A stretch of DNA of 12,087 bases from Turicibacter sp. UBA7094 (GCA_002493395.1 DKYS01000004.1:1-12087); one strand, 5' to 3'. Numbered from the stretch's first letter, positions 1 through 8,206 are shown. Numbers and translations: made by a program. The notes: generated from the letters alone by a model not told the origin.

Positions 1-87
1 ATTATATTTCAATATATCAATAGTTTCTGTGAATAATTCCTGTCTATAGCTCAAATAAAAACTTCTTGTAACAAACTCTCTAATAAC

Positions 88-139
88 AAAAAAAGAGACT
101 TCCTTATACTTAGTTGACTAAGCAAAGGAAGCCCCTTTT
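88..139 (-). terminator. Intrinsic terminator of eno
   Basis: Read on the minus strand, positions 139-125 pair with 105-91. The core is seven Watson-Crick pairs (CTTCCTT/AAGGAAG). The outer part pairs too if two G-U wobbles are allowed. The wobbles form only in minus-strand RNA (they become A-C on the other strand), which fixes the direction. A small inner stem, CTTAG/CTAAG at 122-118 and 113-109, extends the hairpin. A run of seven T follows at 94-88. It lies about 55 bases after the eno stop codon. Confidence 0.9.
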
Positions 140-194
140 ATATGTGTGTGTTGTGTGTACGATTTAATTCAATTCTATTTTTTAAATAATAAAA

Positions 195-1484
<1,290 letters not shown>

Positions 1485-1521
1485 TTAAAACACTCCTTTT
1501 TCTAATTTTTTCACACTTCTT

Positions 1522-1550
1522 ATTATAATACATTTTTTTGCATATTAAAG
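1522..1550 (-). promoter_or_regulatory. Candidate eno promoter
   Basis: A perfect -10 TATAAT lies at 1527-1522 on the minus strand. With a 17-base spacer the -35 position (1550-1545) reads CTTTAA, a poor match to TTGACA. A TG lies three bases before the -10, one base off the usual extended -10 spacing. The start would be near 1515, giving a leader of about 30 bases. The weak -35 would suit activation from the cre-like site just upstream. Confidence 0.6.
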
Positions 1551-1562
1551 AGATTTTTATTT

Positions 1563-1576
1563 TGTAACCGCTATTA
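1563..1576. promoter_or_regulatory. cre-like CcpA site upstream of eno
   Basis: The plus strand reads TGTAACCGCTATTA, which matches 13 of 14 positions of the Bacillus cre consensus TGWAANCGNTNWCA. Its centre is about 54 bases upstream of the predicted eno start. In Bacillota, cre sites upstream of the -35 are associated with activation by CcpA with HPr-Ser-P. By my rough estimate, about one match this good is expected by chance in a window of this size, so the support comes mainly from its position. Confidence 0.45.
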
Positions 1577-1783
1577 TTTATATTTTTATTCAATCCTTCT
1601 ACATTACAGAAAAAACGACAAACCATCTAAACCTTATTGAAAACGATGGTGCCCATTTATTTTAGACAAATAAACAAAATAATATGCATCTTCCCATGCC
1701 CTATTAATCTGTATGACTAAACTTTTTAAGATTAACTAAAAAATATTTTTTTATACTTGCTCAAAGATATAGGATATAAAAAT
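1577..1783. other. Non-coding spacer between eno and the tRNA terminator
   Basis: I see no supported gene here. It is AT-rich, with short open stretches lacking ribosome sites or recognisable products. It separates the tRNA terminator from the eno control region. Confidence 0.6.
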
Positions 1784-1807
1784 AAAAAAATTCAGCTATG
1801 CTGAATT
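1784..1807 (-). terminator. Terminator of the tRNA gene
   Basis: A perfect eight-base stem, AATTCAGC/GCTGAATT at 1789-1796 and 1800-1807, has a three-base loop. On the minus strand it runs into a T tract at 1790-1784. It starts 16 bases after the tRNA CCA end, so the tRNA is a single-gene transcription unit. Confidence 0.9.
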
Positions 1808-1822
1808 CGTTACCTTATTAAA

Positions 1823-1896
1823 TGGTGCCGAGTGCGAGAATCGAACTCGCGGCTACGCATTACCATTGCGTTGTTTTACCACTAAACTAACCTGGC
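1823..1896 (-). tRNA. tRNA-Thr(GGU), atypical glycine-like body
   Basis: The 74-base gene has encoded CCA at 1825-1823 and folds as a cloverleaf. The acceptor pairs GCCAGGT with ACTCGGC. The D stem is GTTT/AAAC with loop AGTGGTA. The anticodon stem ACGCA/TGCGT is perfect, with loop ATGGTAA (anticodon GGT at 1864-1862). The variable region has four bases. The T stem is GCGAG/CTCGC with loop TTCGATT. G1-C72, C2-G71 and anticodon bases G35/U36 fit threonyl-tRNA synthetase identity; the discriminator is A73. Oddities: A4-C69 is a mismatch and 5-68 a G-U wobble, position 32 is A where a pyrimidine is usual, and the D arm, variable loop and T arm resemble tRNA-Gly(UCC) of Bacillota rather than ordinary tRNA-Thr, whose D stem is usually GCTC-type. 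The cloverleaf is certain; the charging identity is inferred from the anticodon and acceptor end. Confidence 0.9.
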
Positions 1897-1909
1897 CGCC
1901 TATACTAAT

Positions 1910-1937
1910 AGTTTAACATATATTTTTTAAACATCAA
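1910..1937 (-). promoter_or_regulatory. Candidate tRNA promoter
   Basis: On the minus strand, TTGATG (1937-1932) is followed by a 16-base AT-rich spacer and TAAACT (1915-1910). A TG one base before the -10 gives an extended -10 (TGTTAAACT). The start would be near 1903, seven bases before the mature tRNA 5' end. Confidence 0.6.
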
Positions 1938-2181
1938 GAGAAATATGCCCACTTTTTTATTAAATATCGCCACTTAAAAATTACCTCAATGACTCTGTAA
2001 TTGAGCATATACATTATATTTTTTAGCGTGGGAGAATCATAAAATAGGCGCCCCTAAAACAATATTATTTTAGAAAAAGCATTAAAGTGACCTTTACGAT
2101 AACGGAGATGAAATTACAATTAATACCAGAGATATTTATCGTCATAAAAAACAAAAATTTTTAAGCCATATCAATTACAAT
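1938..2181. other. Spacer between tRNA promoter and peptidase promoter
   Basis: No supported gene. The tRNA and the M15 peptidase gene diverge from this region. It holds an AT-rich imperfect inverted repeat (CTAAAA/TTTTAG at 2054-2073) and a 32-codon open stretch (2086-2181, stop at 2182-2184) with no start codon or ribosome site. I see no RNA element that I can name. Confidence 0.5.
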
Positions 2182-2212
2182 TAGACACAAATTCCTATTC
2201 AACAATAATAGG
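2182..2212 (+). promoter_or_regulatory. Candidate peptidase promoter with inverted repeat
   Basis: TAGACA (2182-2187, 5/6 to TTGACA) and AATAAT (2204-2209, 5/6 to TATAAT) are 16 bases apart, giving a start near 2216. A perfect six-base inverted repeat, CCTATT (2194-2199) and AATAGG (2207-2212), covers the spacer and overlaps the -10. This is where a repressor operator would sit. No regulator is identifiable. Confidence 0.45.
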
Positions 2213-2237
2213 TATAACCCCGTAGGAGGAGTGTATA

Positions 2238-3020
2238 ATGAAAAAAATAATAATCTTACTACTCATGATTGGCATTCCGCTTGCTTTATATCTCCCTATC
2301 ACCTTATCCTTTACCTCTGAAGAGTTTTGGCCTATCTCCTCTCTCGTCCCCCAAACACCTGACAAAACAAATGGGCCTGCATCTTCTGCTACTCATGAAA
2401 CTGAACAGGCTATAAGTACAAATGGGTCCCCAGAAGTGATGCTCGATGATTTTTTTACTTCTTGTACGTTAGATGAGAAATATGGGGATAATCTTCAATC
2501 CCTAATCAAACTTGACCCACAATATATTGATTATACTGATTTAAGATACCTTGAGGTTCTCCATATCGGTTTTGATGGTGAGATACACAAAGGGGAACTC
2601 ATTGTCCACCAGGCCATTGCCGAAGAAGTCCTCGAAATCTTTAAAGAACTCTATTATATTTCCTTTCCTATTGAGAAAATGAAGGCTATTCATCACTATG
2701 ATAATTCTGATGAATCGTCGATGGAAGACAATAATACCAGCGCCTTTAATTTTAGAATGATAACTAACGGGTCAATTCCTTCAAACCATGCCTATGGACT
2801 TGCCATTGATATTAACCCCAAAATTAACCCTTACGTTTATGCGCATAAAGTTCTTCCTTCTAATGGGACTGAATACGCTAACCGAAATCAAGACATTCCT
2901 GGAATGATAACAGCCGATAGCGAAGTGTGCAAAATTTTTAAAAAGTTGGGCTGGACATGGGGAGGAGATTGGGATCAACCAAAAGATTATCAACATTTTG
3001 AAAAAGATATAGAATTTTAA
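2238..3020 (+). CDS. Membrane-anchored M15 peptidase (D-Ala-D-Ala carboxypeptidase / L-Ala-D-Glu endopeptidase type)
   Basis: A predicted zinc peptidase acting on peptidoglycan stem peptides outside the membrane. The 260-residue product starts with a Lys pair and a hydrophobic segment (about 4-25), a signal peptide or signal anchor without a lipobox. A low-complexity linker rich in Ser, Thr, Asn and Pro follows (about 34-66), then the catalytic domain to the C-terminus. The M15 zinc site is visible: H184 and D191 in SNHAYGLAID, and H253 in DYQHFE, after GWTWGGDW (238-245). That C-terminal pattern is closer to the CwlK/endolysin branch than to VanY, so whether it is a carboxypeptidase or an endopeptidase stays open. 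The start has an AGGAGGAG site at 2224-2231, eight bases from ATG. It is the only protein gene in the window on the plus strand. It lies between gpmI and eno, and its codon use looks more C-rich than theirs, which would fit independent insertion. Confidence 0.88.
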   Translation: MKKIIILLLMIGIPLALYLPITLSFTSEEFWPISSLVPQTPDKTNGPASSATHETEQAISTNGSPEVMLDDFFTSCTLDEKYGDNLQSLIKLDPQYIDYTDLRYLEVLHIGFDGEIHKGELIVHQAIAEEVLEIFKELYYISFPIEKMKAIHHYDNSDESSMEDNNTSAFNFRMITNGSIPSNHAYGLAIDINPKINPYVYAHKVLPSNGTEYANRNQDIPGMITADSEVCKIFKKLGWTWGGDWDQPKDYQHFEKDIEF

Positions 3021-3047
3021 AGGCATCGCTAAAAGCGATGCCTTTTT
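3019..3047. terminator. Bidirectional terminator between the M15 peptidase gene and gpmI
   Basis: A stem AAAGGCATCGC/GCGATGCCTTT has a five-base loop, TAAAA, at 3030-3034. The plus strand ends in a run of T (3043-3047), and the minus strand ends in TTTAAAATT. It serves two convergent genes. The peptidase TAA stop (3018-3020) overlaps the base of the stem, and the gpmI stop lies 11 bases from the other side. The strong U-tract is on the plus strand. Confidence 0.92.
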
Positions 3048-3057
3048 ATATCTATAA

Positions 3058-4599
3058 TTATTTAATAATTGATTTACCTGTCATTTCTTCAGGTTGTTTA
3101 ACGTTTAATAATTGTAACATTGTTGGTGCTAAATCTCCTAAGTTTCCACCGTCACGTAACTCAATTCCTTCTTTCGTTACGATAACTGGAACTGGGTTAG
3201 AAGTATGCGCTGTATATGCTCCACCATTTTCATCAACTAATTTTTCAGCATTTCCGTGGTCAGCCGTAATGATAGCAACTCCACCTTTAGCTAAGATAGC
3301 ATCTACTACTTTTCCTAAGCACTCATCTACCGATTCTAATGCTTTAACTGTTGCATCGAATACCCCTGTATGACCAACCATATCTGGGTTAGCGAAGTTT
3401 AAGATAATTGTATCATGAATATCTTTATTGATTTCAGTCACACATGCATCTGCCACTTCATAAGCTGACATTTCAGGTTTTAAATCATAAGTCGCAACTT
3501 TTGGTGAGTTAATTAATACACGAGTTGCCCCTTCGATTTCTTTATCTACTCCACCATCGAAGAAGAAAGTAACGTGAGCATATTTCTCAGTTTCAGCAAT
3601 ACGTAATTGTTTTAAACCGTTTGCTGAAATAACTTCTCCGTAAGTGTTCGCTAAGTCTTGTAGTCCAAAAATAACAGGTCCTTTAACTGCATCACCGTAT
3701 GACATCATCGAAATAAAGTAAACATTTTTAGGTCCTTTTGATGAGTCTAATGCAGGTTTTCCTTCTTTCGCATATGATGCAACATTTTCTGGATTTGATA
3801 ACGCAATAGCGATTTGTTGCGCACGGTCAGGACGGAAGTTAGCAAAAATCACTGTATCTCCATCTTGAATTAATCCATTTGTATCCACAACGAAAGGAAC
3901 AACGAATTCATCTAAAATATCGTTTTTATAAGAAGCCTCAACCCCAGCTTTTGCTGATTCGAATTTTTCTCCAATTCCTTGAGTCATCGCATCGTAAGCT
4001 AATTGTGTACGATCATAGTTTTTGTCACGGTCCATTGAATAGTAACGTCCTGAAACAGTCGCTATCTTTCCAACTCCGATTTCAGATAATTTAGTTTCTA
4101 ATGCTTCTACATACTCTAATGCAGATTTAGGCGCTGTGTCACGTCCATCTAAGAAAATATGAACATAAACTTCTTTAACGCCTTGAGCTTTTGCTGCCTC
4201 AACTAAAGCATAAATATGTTCATTATGCGAGTGAATTCCACCTGGAGATAATAATCCCATCACGTGTACTTTTTTGTTATCCTCTAATGCATGAGCACAT
4301 CCTTGAGCAATAACTGGATCATTTTTTAATTCACCGTTTTTTACCGCTAAGTTAATGCGAGTTAATGATTGATAAACAATACGACCTGCACCTAAGTTTA
4401 AGTGCCCTACCTCTGAATTCCCCATTTGTCCATCAGGTAATCCAACACCTAATCCAGATGCCTCTAATGTATTGTGAGGGTATTTATTGTATAAACGTTC
4501 TAAGTTTGGCATTTTTGCTGCTTGAACCGCATTTCCAGCAGTTTCATCACGTAAACCAAAACCATCTAATATGATTAATGCTACAGGTTTTTTAGTCAT
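3058..4599 (-). CDS. gpmI: 2,3-Bisphosphoglycerate-independent phosphoglycerate mutase
   Basis: Interconverts 3- and 2-phosphoglycerate in glycolysis and gluconeogenesis, the step before enolase. It is a cytoplasmic manganese enzyme of the alkaline phosphatase superfamily. The 513-residue length is typical. Visible residues: D12 in LDGFG (metal), the phosphorylated nucleophile S62 in MGNSEVGH, the Asp and His in [14 protein letters not shown], and the His in [11 protein letters not shown] near the C-terminus, which complete the two metal sites. The ATG is preceded by AAGGAGGAA at 4613-4605. It has its own promoter and ends at the shared convergent terminator, so it is monocistronic and no longer directly linked to eno. 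Enzymes of this family are known to be sensitive to pH and manganese. Confidence 0.97.
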   Translation of the reverse strand: MTKKPVALIILDGFGLRDETAGNAVQAAKMPNLERLYNKYPHNTLEASGLGVGLPDGQMGNSEVGHLNLGAGRIVYQSLTRINLAVKNGELKNDPVIAQGCAHALEDNKKVHVMGLLSPGGIHSHNEHIYALVEAAKAQGVKEVYVHIFLDGRDTAPKSALEYVEALETKLSEIGVGKIATVSGRYYSMDRDKNYDRTQLAYDAMTQGIGEKFESAKAGVEASYKNDILDEFVVPFVVDTNGLIQDGDTVIFANFRPDRAQQIAIALSNPENVASYAKEGKPALDSSKGPKNVYFISMMSYGDAVKGPVIFGLQDLANTYGEVISANGLKQLRIAETEKYAHVTFFFDGGVDKEIEGATRVLINSPKVATYDLKPEMSAYEVADACVTEINKDIHDTIILNFANPDMVGHTGVFDATVKALESVDECLGKVVDAILAKGGVAIITADHGNAEKLVDENGGAYTAHTSNPVPVIVTKEGIELRDGGNLGDLAPTMLQLLNVKQPEEMTGKSIIK

Positions 4600-4623
4600 G
4601 GTATTTCCTCCTTCATTCTTATA

Positions 4624-4652
4624 ACTATAGTATACTAAACTTTAATTCACAA
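4624..4652 (-). promoter_or_regulatory. Candidate gpmI promoter
   Basis: On the minus strand, TTGTGA (4652-4647) and TATAGT (4629-4624) are separated by exactly 17 bases. This predicts a start near 4617 and an 18-base leader holding the ribosome site. A second -10-like hexamer, TATACT (4634-4629), has no matching -35. Confidence 0.7.
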
Positions 4653-4669
4653 GTATACGGATATCAATT

Positions 4670-4683
4670 TGTAAGCGGTTGTT
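4670..4683. promoter_or_regulatory. Weak cre-like site upstream of gpmI
   Basis: The plus strand reads TGTAAGCGGTTGTT, which matches the first 11 positions of TGWAANCGNTNWCA and fails the last three. It is centred about 60 bases upstream of the predicted gpmI start, nearly the same offset as the better site at eno. Alone it would not be worth calling; the shared placement is the reason to list it. Confidence 0.25.
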
Positions 4684-4751
4684 ATTTTTAAACAAAATCA
4701 TTCATTAGTATTCCGCATTAACTATTTTTTATCCTTCCTTTTCCTTATCAT

Positions 4752-4792
4752 AAAAAGACCTTATCCATCTAACTTGTAAATGAATAAGGTCT
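4752..4792 (-). terminator. Terminator of the yvcI-rapZ-yvcK-whiA operon
   Basis: A nine-base stem, AGACCTTAT/ATAAGGTCT at 4756-4764 and 4784-4792, has a 19-base loop. On the minus strand it runs into TTTTT (4756-4752). It begins about 50 bases after the whiA stop. The plus strand also has a T run, but three bases after the stem. Confidence 0.82.
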
Positions 4793-4843
4793 AGCTTTTT
4801 GTTTCTAATTGGAAACAATGAATAAGAATCATCTCGCTTTAGT

Positions 4844-5806
4844 TTAATTTTGTTCAGCTTGTCGTTTTTGCTGATTTTCACGAATTTCTTCAGCCATCTC
4901 TGTTAATTTTCTCATTCGATGGTTAATTCCTGATTTAGTCAATTTCATCCCTCGTTGGGTTGCCACTTCACTTAAATAGGTCAAATTTTCTTCCGGAAAT
5001 TCCAATCTTAGTTCAGCAACATACCGCAAACGTTCTGGTAATGATTTGATTCCATAAACAAAGTCAATTAATTCAATATTATCAATTTGTTTTTTAGCAG
5101 CTGCCATCGTTTTTGTTTCATTGGCAATCTCACAATTATTTAAACGATTCTCTGAGTTCCTGATATCTCTAAAAATACGAACGTCCTCAAAATTTAATAC
5201 CGCATTATAGGCCTCAATCGCCCTTAAAAAATCACTAATTTTCTCTGCCTCTTTAATATACGTAATATATCCTCTTTTCCTCTGTAAAACCCGGGCATTT
5301 AATTCAAAGGTATTTAATAGATCTTTTAAATCCTCCGCATGTTCCTCATCTAATGTGCAAATTTCAAAATGATAAGATGAGGTCTCTGGATTATTTACCG
5401 ATCCGCCGGCTAAAAAGGCGCCGCGCAAATACGCTCTTTTACAACAATCATATTCGATTAAATGCTTCGCGATCCCTAAAACAAATCCAGAGTCCGACAT
5501 AATTCCAAGCTCAGTTGCAATTTCTCGGGCATTTCTTTTAATGCGGATGATATAAACATTATTTTTTTTCAGCTGCATTTTTTTTCGTGATAATAAATCG
5601 ACCTCTGTATCAAATAATTGCTTAATTAACTGTAAAGTCCGCCTAGCAATAGCAGCATTTTCTGTCGCAAAGTCTAATACTAGTCCTTTACTTGATAATG
5701 AAATGACTCCATTCATTCGAATCAGTGCAGATAATTCTGCCTTTGCACAACAATCATCCGAATGAATCTGAACTAATTCTTTTTTCGTTTCAGAAGCGAA
5801 TGACAT
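4844..5806 (-). CDS. whiA: WhiA family DNA-binding regulator
   Basis: WhiA is a conserved Gram-positive DNA-binding protein: a sporulation transcription factor in Streptomyces, and linked to cell division and chromosome segregation in Bacillus. The 320-residue product has the N-terminal WhiA domain, then a degenerate LAGLIDADG-type segment (about 125-141, YLRGAFLAGGSVNNPE), and a C-terminal helix-turn-helix (about 273-305, with LTKSGINHRMRKL). The LAGLIDADG fold in this family is not known to cut DNA. The ATG starts four bases after the yvcK stop, and its GGAGGGG site overlaps the yvcK end, which suggests translational coupling. It is the last gene of the operon. In Bacillus, crh follows whiA; here a terminator follows and crh is absent from this position. 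Confidence 0.95.
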   Translation of the reverse strand: MSFASETKKELVQIHSDDCCAKAELSALIRMNGVISLSSKGLVLDFATENAAIARRTLQLIKQLFDTEVDLLSRKKMQLKKNNVYIIRIKRNAREIATELGIMSDSGFVLGIAKHLIEYDCCKRAYLRGAFLAGGSVNNPETSSYHFEICTLDEEHAEDLKDLLNTFELNARVLQRKRGYITYIKEAEKISDFLRAIEAYNAVLNFEDVRIFRDIRNSENRLNNCEIANETKTMAAAKKQIDNIELIDFVYGIKSLPERLRYVAELRLEFPEENLTYLSEVATQRGMKLTKSGINHRMRKLTEMAEEIRENQQKRQAEQN

Positions 5807-5810
5807 CGTA

Positions 5811-6791
5811 TCACCCCTCCCTTTTTTCCTCGATATCTAATAGTAGCGAAAAAATCGTCGCTGCTACTTTCTTAGCATTATGGCGTACCTCCCCCACATG
5901 ATTATAAGAAACTAAACGACTTTTAATAATCTCAATCTCCATTTCACAGAGCTTATCTTCATCAATGATAACAATATCAGACTTTTGATCACAATAGCGC
6001 TCATATATTTGATGATCAAGCTCCTCATCATTCACAATGATTTTATCAACAAAATTAGCACCTGCATGCTCGTGAAGTGCACGTACATGGTCAGAAGCAC
6101 TATACCCATTGGTTTCTCCAGGCTGAGTCATAATATTACAACAATAAACACATTCCGCAGAAGTCTTAACGAGTGCCTCTGAGATTTCACTAAATAAAAG
6201 ATTAGGAATAATACTTGTATATAAACTGCCTGGCCCTAGTAAAACTAAATCAGCCTCCATTATCGCTTCAACAACTTCGTTAAGAGCTCTTGCATCCTCT
6301 TTTGTATAGTAAACTCGTTTAATCTTTTTATCCACAGTAGGGATGAGCGACTCACCTTGAATGATTGTACCATCATCATACTCTGCACACAAGCATAACG
6401 GAGTGTTACATACTGGTAATACACATCCTCTAACTTTTAAAACTTCACTCAATTTCTGAATTGCTGATGCAAAATCTCCCGTAATATTTGTCATTGCCGC
6501 AATCAATAAATTACCTGTTGGGTGTCCCGCTAAATCCGTTTCACCAGTAAAACGATACTGAAATAATTCCTGAACGAGCGGCTCAACCTCAGATAAAGCT
6601 ACGAGAACATTTCGAATATCTCCCGGAGGCGGAACATCAAAATCCGCTCTCAAACTTCCTGAACTTCCCCCATCATCGGCTACGGTTACAATTGCAGTTA
6701 AATCGATAGGATATCGCTTTAAGCCCCTCAATATTGTTGAAAGTCCCGTTCCCCCGCCGATAACCGCTACCTTTAAATCATATTCTGGCAT
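5811..6791 (-). CDS. yvcK: YvcK/GlmR family protein (gluconeogenesis and cell-wall factor)
   Basis: A member of the CofD-like YvcK family. The Bacillus protein (also called GlmR) binds UDP-GlcNAc, is needed for growth and normal shape on gluconeogenic carbon sources, and stimulates the amino-sugar enzyme GlmS. The 326-residue product has the nucleotide-binding glycine loop GGGTGLS (12-18), DDGGSSG (39-45), PPPGDIRN (54-61) and GPGSLYTSIIPNLL in the middle, all hallmarks of the family. The start has a GGGGG site at 6803-6799, seven bases from ATG, overlapping the rapZ stop codon. It sits between rapZ and whiA, as in most Bacillota. The true F420-pathway transferase CofD is unlikely given this context. 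Confidence 0.95.
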   Translation of the reverse strand: MPEYDLKVAVIGGGTGLSTILRGLKRYPIDLTAIVTVADDGGSSGSLRADFDVPPPGDIRNVLVALSEVEPLVQELFQYRFTGETDLAGHPTGNLLIAAMTNITGDFASAIQKLSEVLKVRGCVLPVCNTPLCLCAEYDDGTIIQGESLIPTVDKKIKRVYYTKEDARALNEVVEAIMEADLVLLGPGSLYTSIIPNLLFSEISEALVKTSAECVYCCNIMTQPGETNGYSASDHVRALHEHAGANFVDKIIVNDEELDHQIYERYCDQKSDIVIIDEDKLCEMEIEIIKSRLVSYNHVGEVRHNAKKVAATIFSLLLDIEEKREG

Positions 6792-6802
6792 ACTGCTTCC
6801 CC

Positions 6803-7672
6803 CTACTTTTTATAAGCACGATGGATATCCCTGTGTGTTGCATTTGTAACATAATCCTGTTCAAATGCATGAGATAAATACTCGGCAATTGCAACTGATC
6901 GATGTTGCCCACCTGTACATCCAATCCCAATAATCACTTGAGATTTTCCCTCTGCTTTATATTTTGGAATTAAAAACTGTAATAAATCCGTCAATTTAGA
7001 TAAAAATGTCGTCGTCTCTTCAAATCCCATTACATATTCATAAACACTTTCGTCTAATCCAGTTTGTGGACGCATTTCTTCTATATAAAATGGATTGGGT
7101 AAAAATCGCACATCAAACATAATATCTGTATCAATCGGTGTTCCATGTTTAAACCCGAATGACATAAAAGTGACGCTAAAGTAATCTCCATTGATATTAC
7201 CATACTTCGTAATAATTTCTTTTTTTAATTCTTTTGCTGGAAGGCCCGAGGTATCGATTTTAAAATCGGAAATATCGTAAATTGGTTTAAGTAATTTTCG
7301 CTCTTTATGAATACCGTCTAACAAATTAGTATCTCTCGATAATGGATGTGTACGTCGTGTCTCCTTATATCGTTTCACTAACGTTTCATCACTCGCATCT
7401 AAATATAAAACATGGACATTAACGTAATGACTATCTTGTAAAAAATACAACATTTCATCAATAGAATCGAAATCTAATGATCGCAAATCAATAACAACTG
7501 CTAAATTTACCACGTGTTCACTTGTTCCCATAATTAAATCCGTCAATTTAGGCAACAACTTCGGTGGAAAATTATCGATACAATGATAGCCAACATCTTC
7601 AAGACTATTTAAAACGACACTTTTTCCCGCGCCACTCATTCCGGTCACAATTAATAAATTAATTTTTTTCAT
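6803..7672 (-). CDS. rapZ: RapZ/YvcJ family P-loop nucleotide-binding protein
   Basis: A nucleotide-binding protein. The E. coli RapZ is an RNA-binding adaptor controlling GlmS synthesis, and Bacillus YvcJ hydrolyses GTP and affects competence. The 289-residue product has Walker A GMSGAGKS (11-18), the conserved YKETRRTHPL, MSFGFKHG, DVRFLPNPFY and the C-terminal GCTGGQHRSVAIAEYL. An ATG six codons upstream (7690) is in frame, but no ribosome site precedes it. The chosen ATG at 7672 has AAGGGG nine bases upstream and gives the usual N-terminus just before the P-loop. The gene follows the Nudix gene by 26 bases and precedes yvcK by 11. Whether it binds RNA in this organism cannot be read from the sequence. 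Confidence 0.93.
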   Translation of the reverse strand: MKKINLLIVTGMSGAGKSVVLNSLEDVGYHCIDNFPPKLLPKLTDLIMGTSEHVVNLAVVIDLRSLDFDSIDEMLYFLQDSHYVNVHVLYLDASDETLVKRYKETRRTHPLSRDTNLLDGIHKERKLLKPIYDISDFKIDTSGLPAKELKKEIITKYGNINGDYFSVTFMSFGFKHGTPIDTDIMFDVRFLPNPFYIEEMRPQTGLDESVYEYVMGFEETTTFLSKLTDLLQFLIPKYKAEGKSQVIIGIGCTGGQHRSVAIAEYLSHAFEQDYVTNATHRDIHRAYKK

Positions 7673-7698
7673 CTGAGCACACCCCTTCATCTTTATAG

Positions 7699-8172
7699 CT
7701 AAATGATTCCTTTATCCTCAACATCAAAACTTGATATCACTTTAATTAATTCATATGTCGATGTATAAAATTGGGTAGATACGATTGGTTCGTCGTGTTG
7801 TATTAAATGTTTAATAATAAAACGATCGCCCTCAAACATTGGCAACTCATCTAATTTATCAATATTATGCCATTTTAACGTTCCTTCGCGATTAACCTCA
7901 CATAACGTTCCAACTGCATCAGTGCCCTTAATTGTGTATAACATCCACTCTCTCTGTCCCTCATCTTCTTCAACCACAACTGTTGTTACGGCACCAAGAA
8001 TAGCATTTTGTAATTGAAGACCAGACTCTTCAAAAAACTCCCGGATTCCCGTTTGAATCACGTTCTCACTAAACTCTGCTTTTCCACCTGGTAAAAACCA
8101 TTTTTGACGGCTTTGCTTAAATAAAAGGAGTATCTTGTCATCTTTTAGCAATAAACTATTTACAACACGCAT
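7699..8172 (-). CDS. yvcI: Nudix hydrolase, YvcI-like
   Basis: A small cytoplasmic hydrolase of nucleoside diphosphate-linked substrates; the actual substrate is unknown. From the ATG at 8172 the product has 157 residues, with a complete Nudix box (about 30-52: GKAEFSE, seven residues, then REFFEESGL), matching GX5EX7REUXEEXGU with all catalytic Glu present. The C-terminal part (EWMLYTI, LKWHNIDKLDELPMFEGDRFIIKHLI) matches Bacillus YvcI as I remember it. An upstream in-frame ATG at 8211 is rejected: it lies before the predicted -10 element, while the chosen ATG has AAGAGGG seven bases upstream. It is the first gene of the rapZ-yvcK-whiA operon. Confidence 0.9.
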   Translation of the reverse strand: MRVVNSLLLKDDKILLLFKQSRQKWFLPGGKAEFSENVIQTGIREFFEESGLQLQNAILGAVTTVVVEEDEGQREWMLYTIKGTDAVGTLCEVNREGTLKWHNIDKLDELPMFEGDRFIIKHLIQHDEPIVSTQFYTSTYELIKVISSFDVEDKGII

Positions 8173-8197
8173 TATTCCACCCTCTTCCACTTTGAAT

Positions 8198-8206
8198 ATT
8201 ATATCA
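8198..8206 (-). promoter_or_regulatory. Extended -10 promoter of the yvcI-whiA operon
   Basis: The minus strand reads TGATATAAT, a perfect TATAAT with the TGn extension. No good -35 is seen 17-18 bases upstream, as is common with extended -10 promoters. The start would be near 8191, about 19 bases before the Nudix ATG. Confidence 0.65.

Noticed and set aside
1..87. Possible promoter for a gene to the left of the window
   Set aside because: A TATAAT is present on the minus strand at 6-1, but the -35 position is poor and the downstream gene is outside the window.
1634..1735. Open stretch of 33 codons on the minus strand between eno and the tRNA
   Set aside because: It has no start codon or ribosome site. 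An open run of this length is expected by chance, and the peptide is not recognisable.
2086..2184. Possible gene remnant of 32 codons on the plus strand
   Set aside because: There is no start codon, ribosome site or recognised product. The length is not unusual for chance, and a second frame is also open over the same stretch.
2781..3026. Minus-strand open frame opposite the M15 peptidase gene
   Set aside because: It is a shadow of the peptidase catalytic region, runs through the terminator hairpin, and has no ribosome site.
5388..5432. LAGLIDADG-like segment in whiA suggesting a homing endonuclease
   Set aside because: The degenerate LAGLIDADG fold is a normal part of WhiA, which is a DNA-binding regulator. 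There is no inserted intein or intron.
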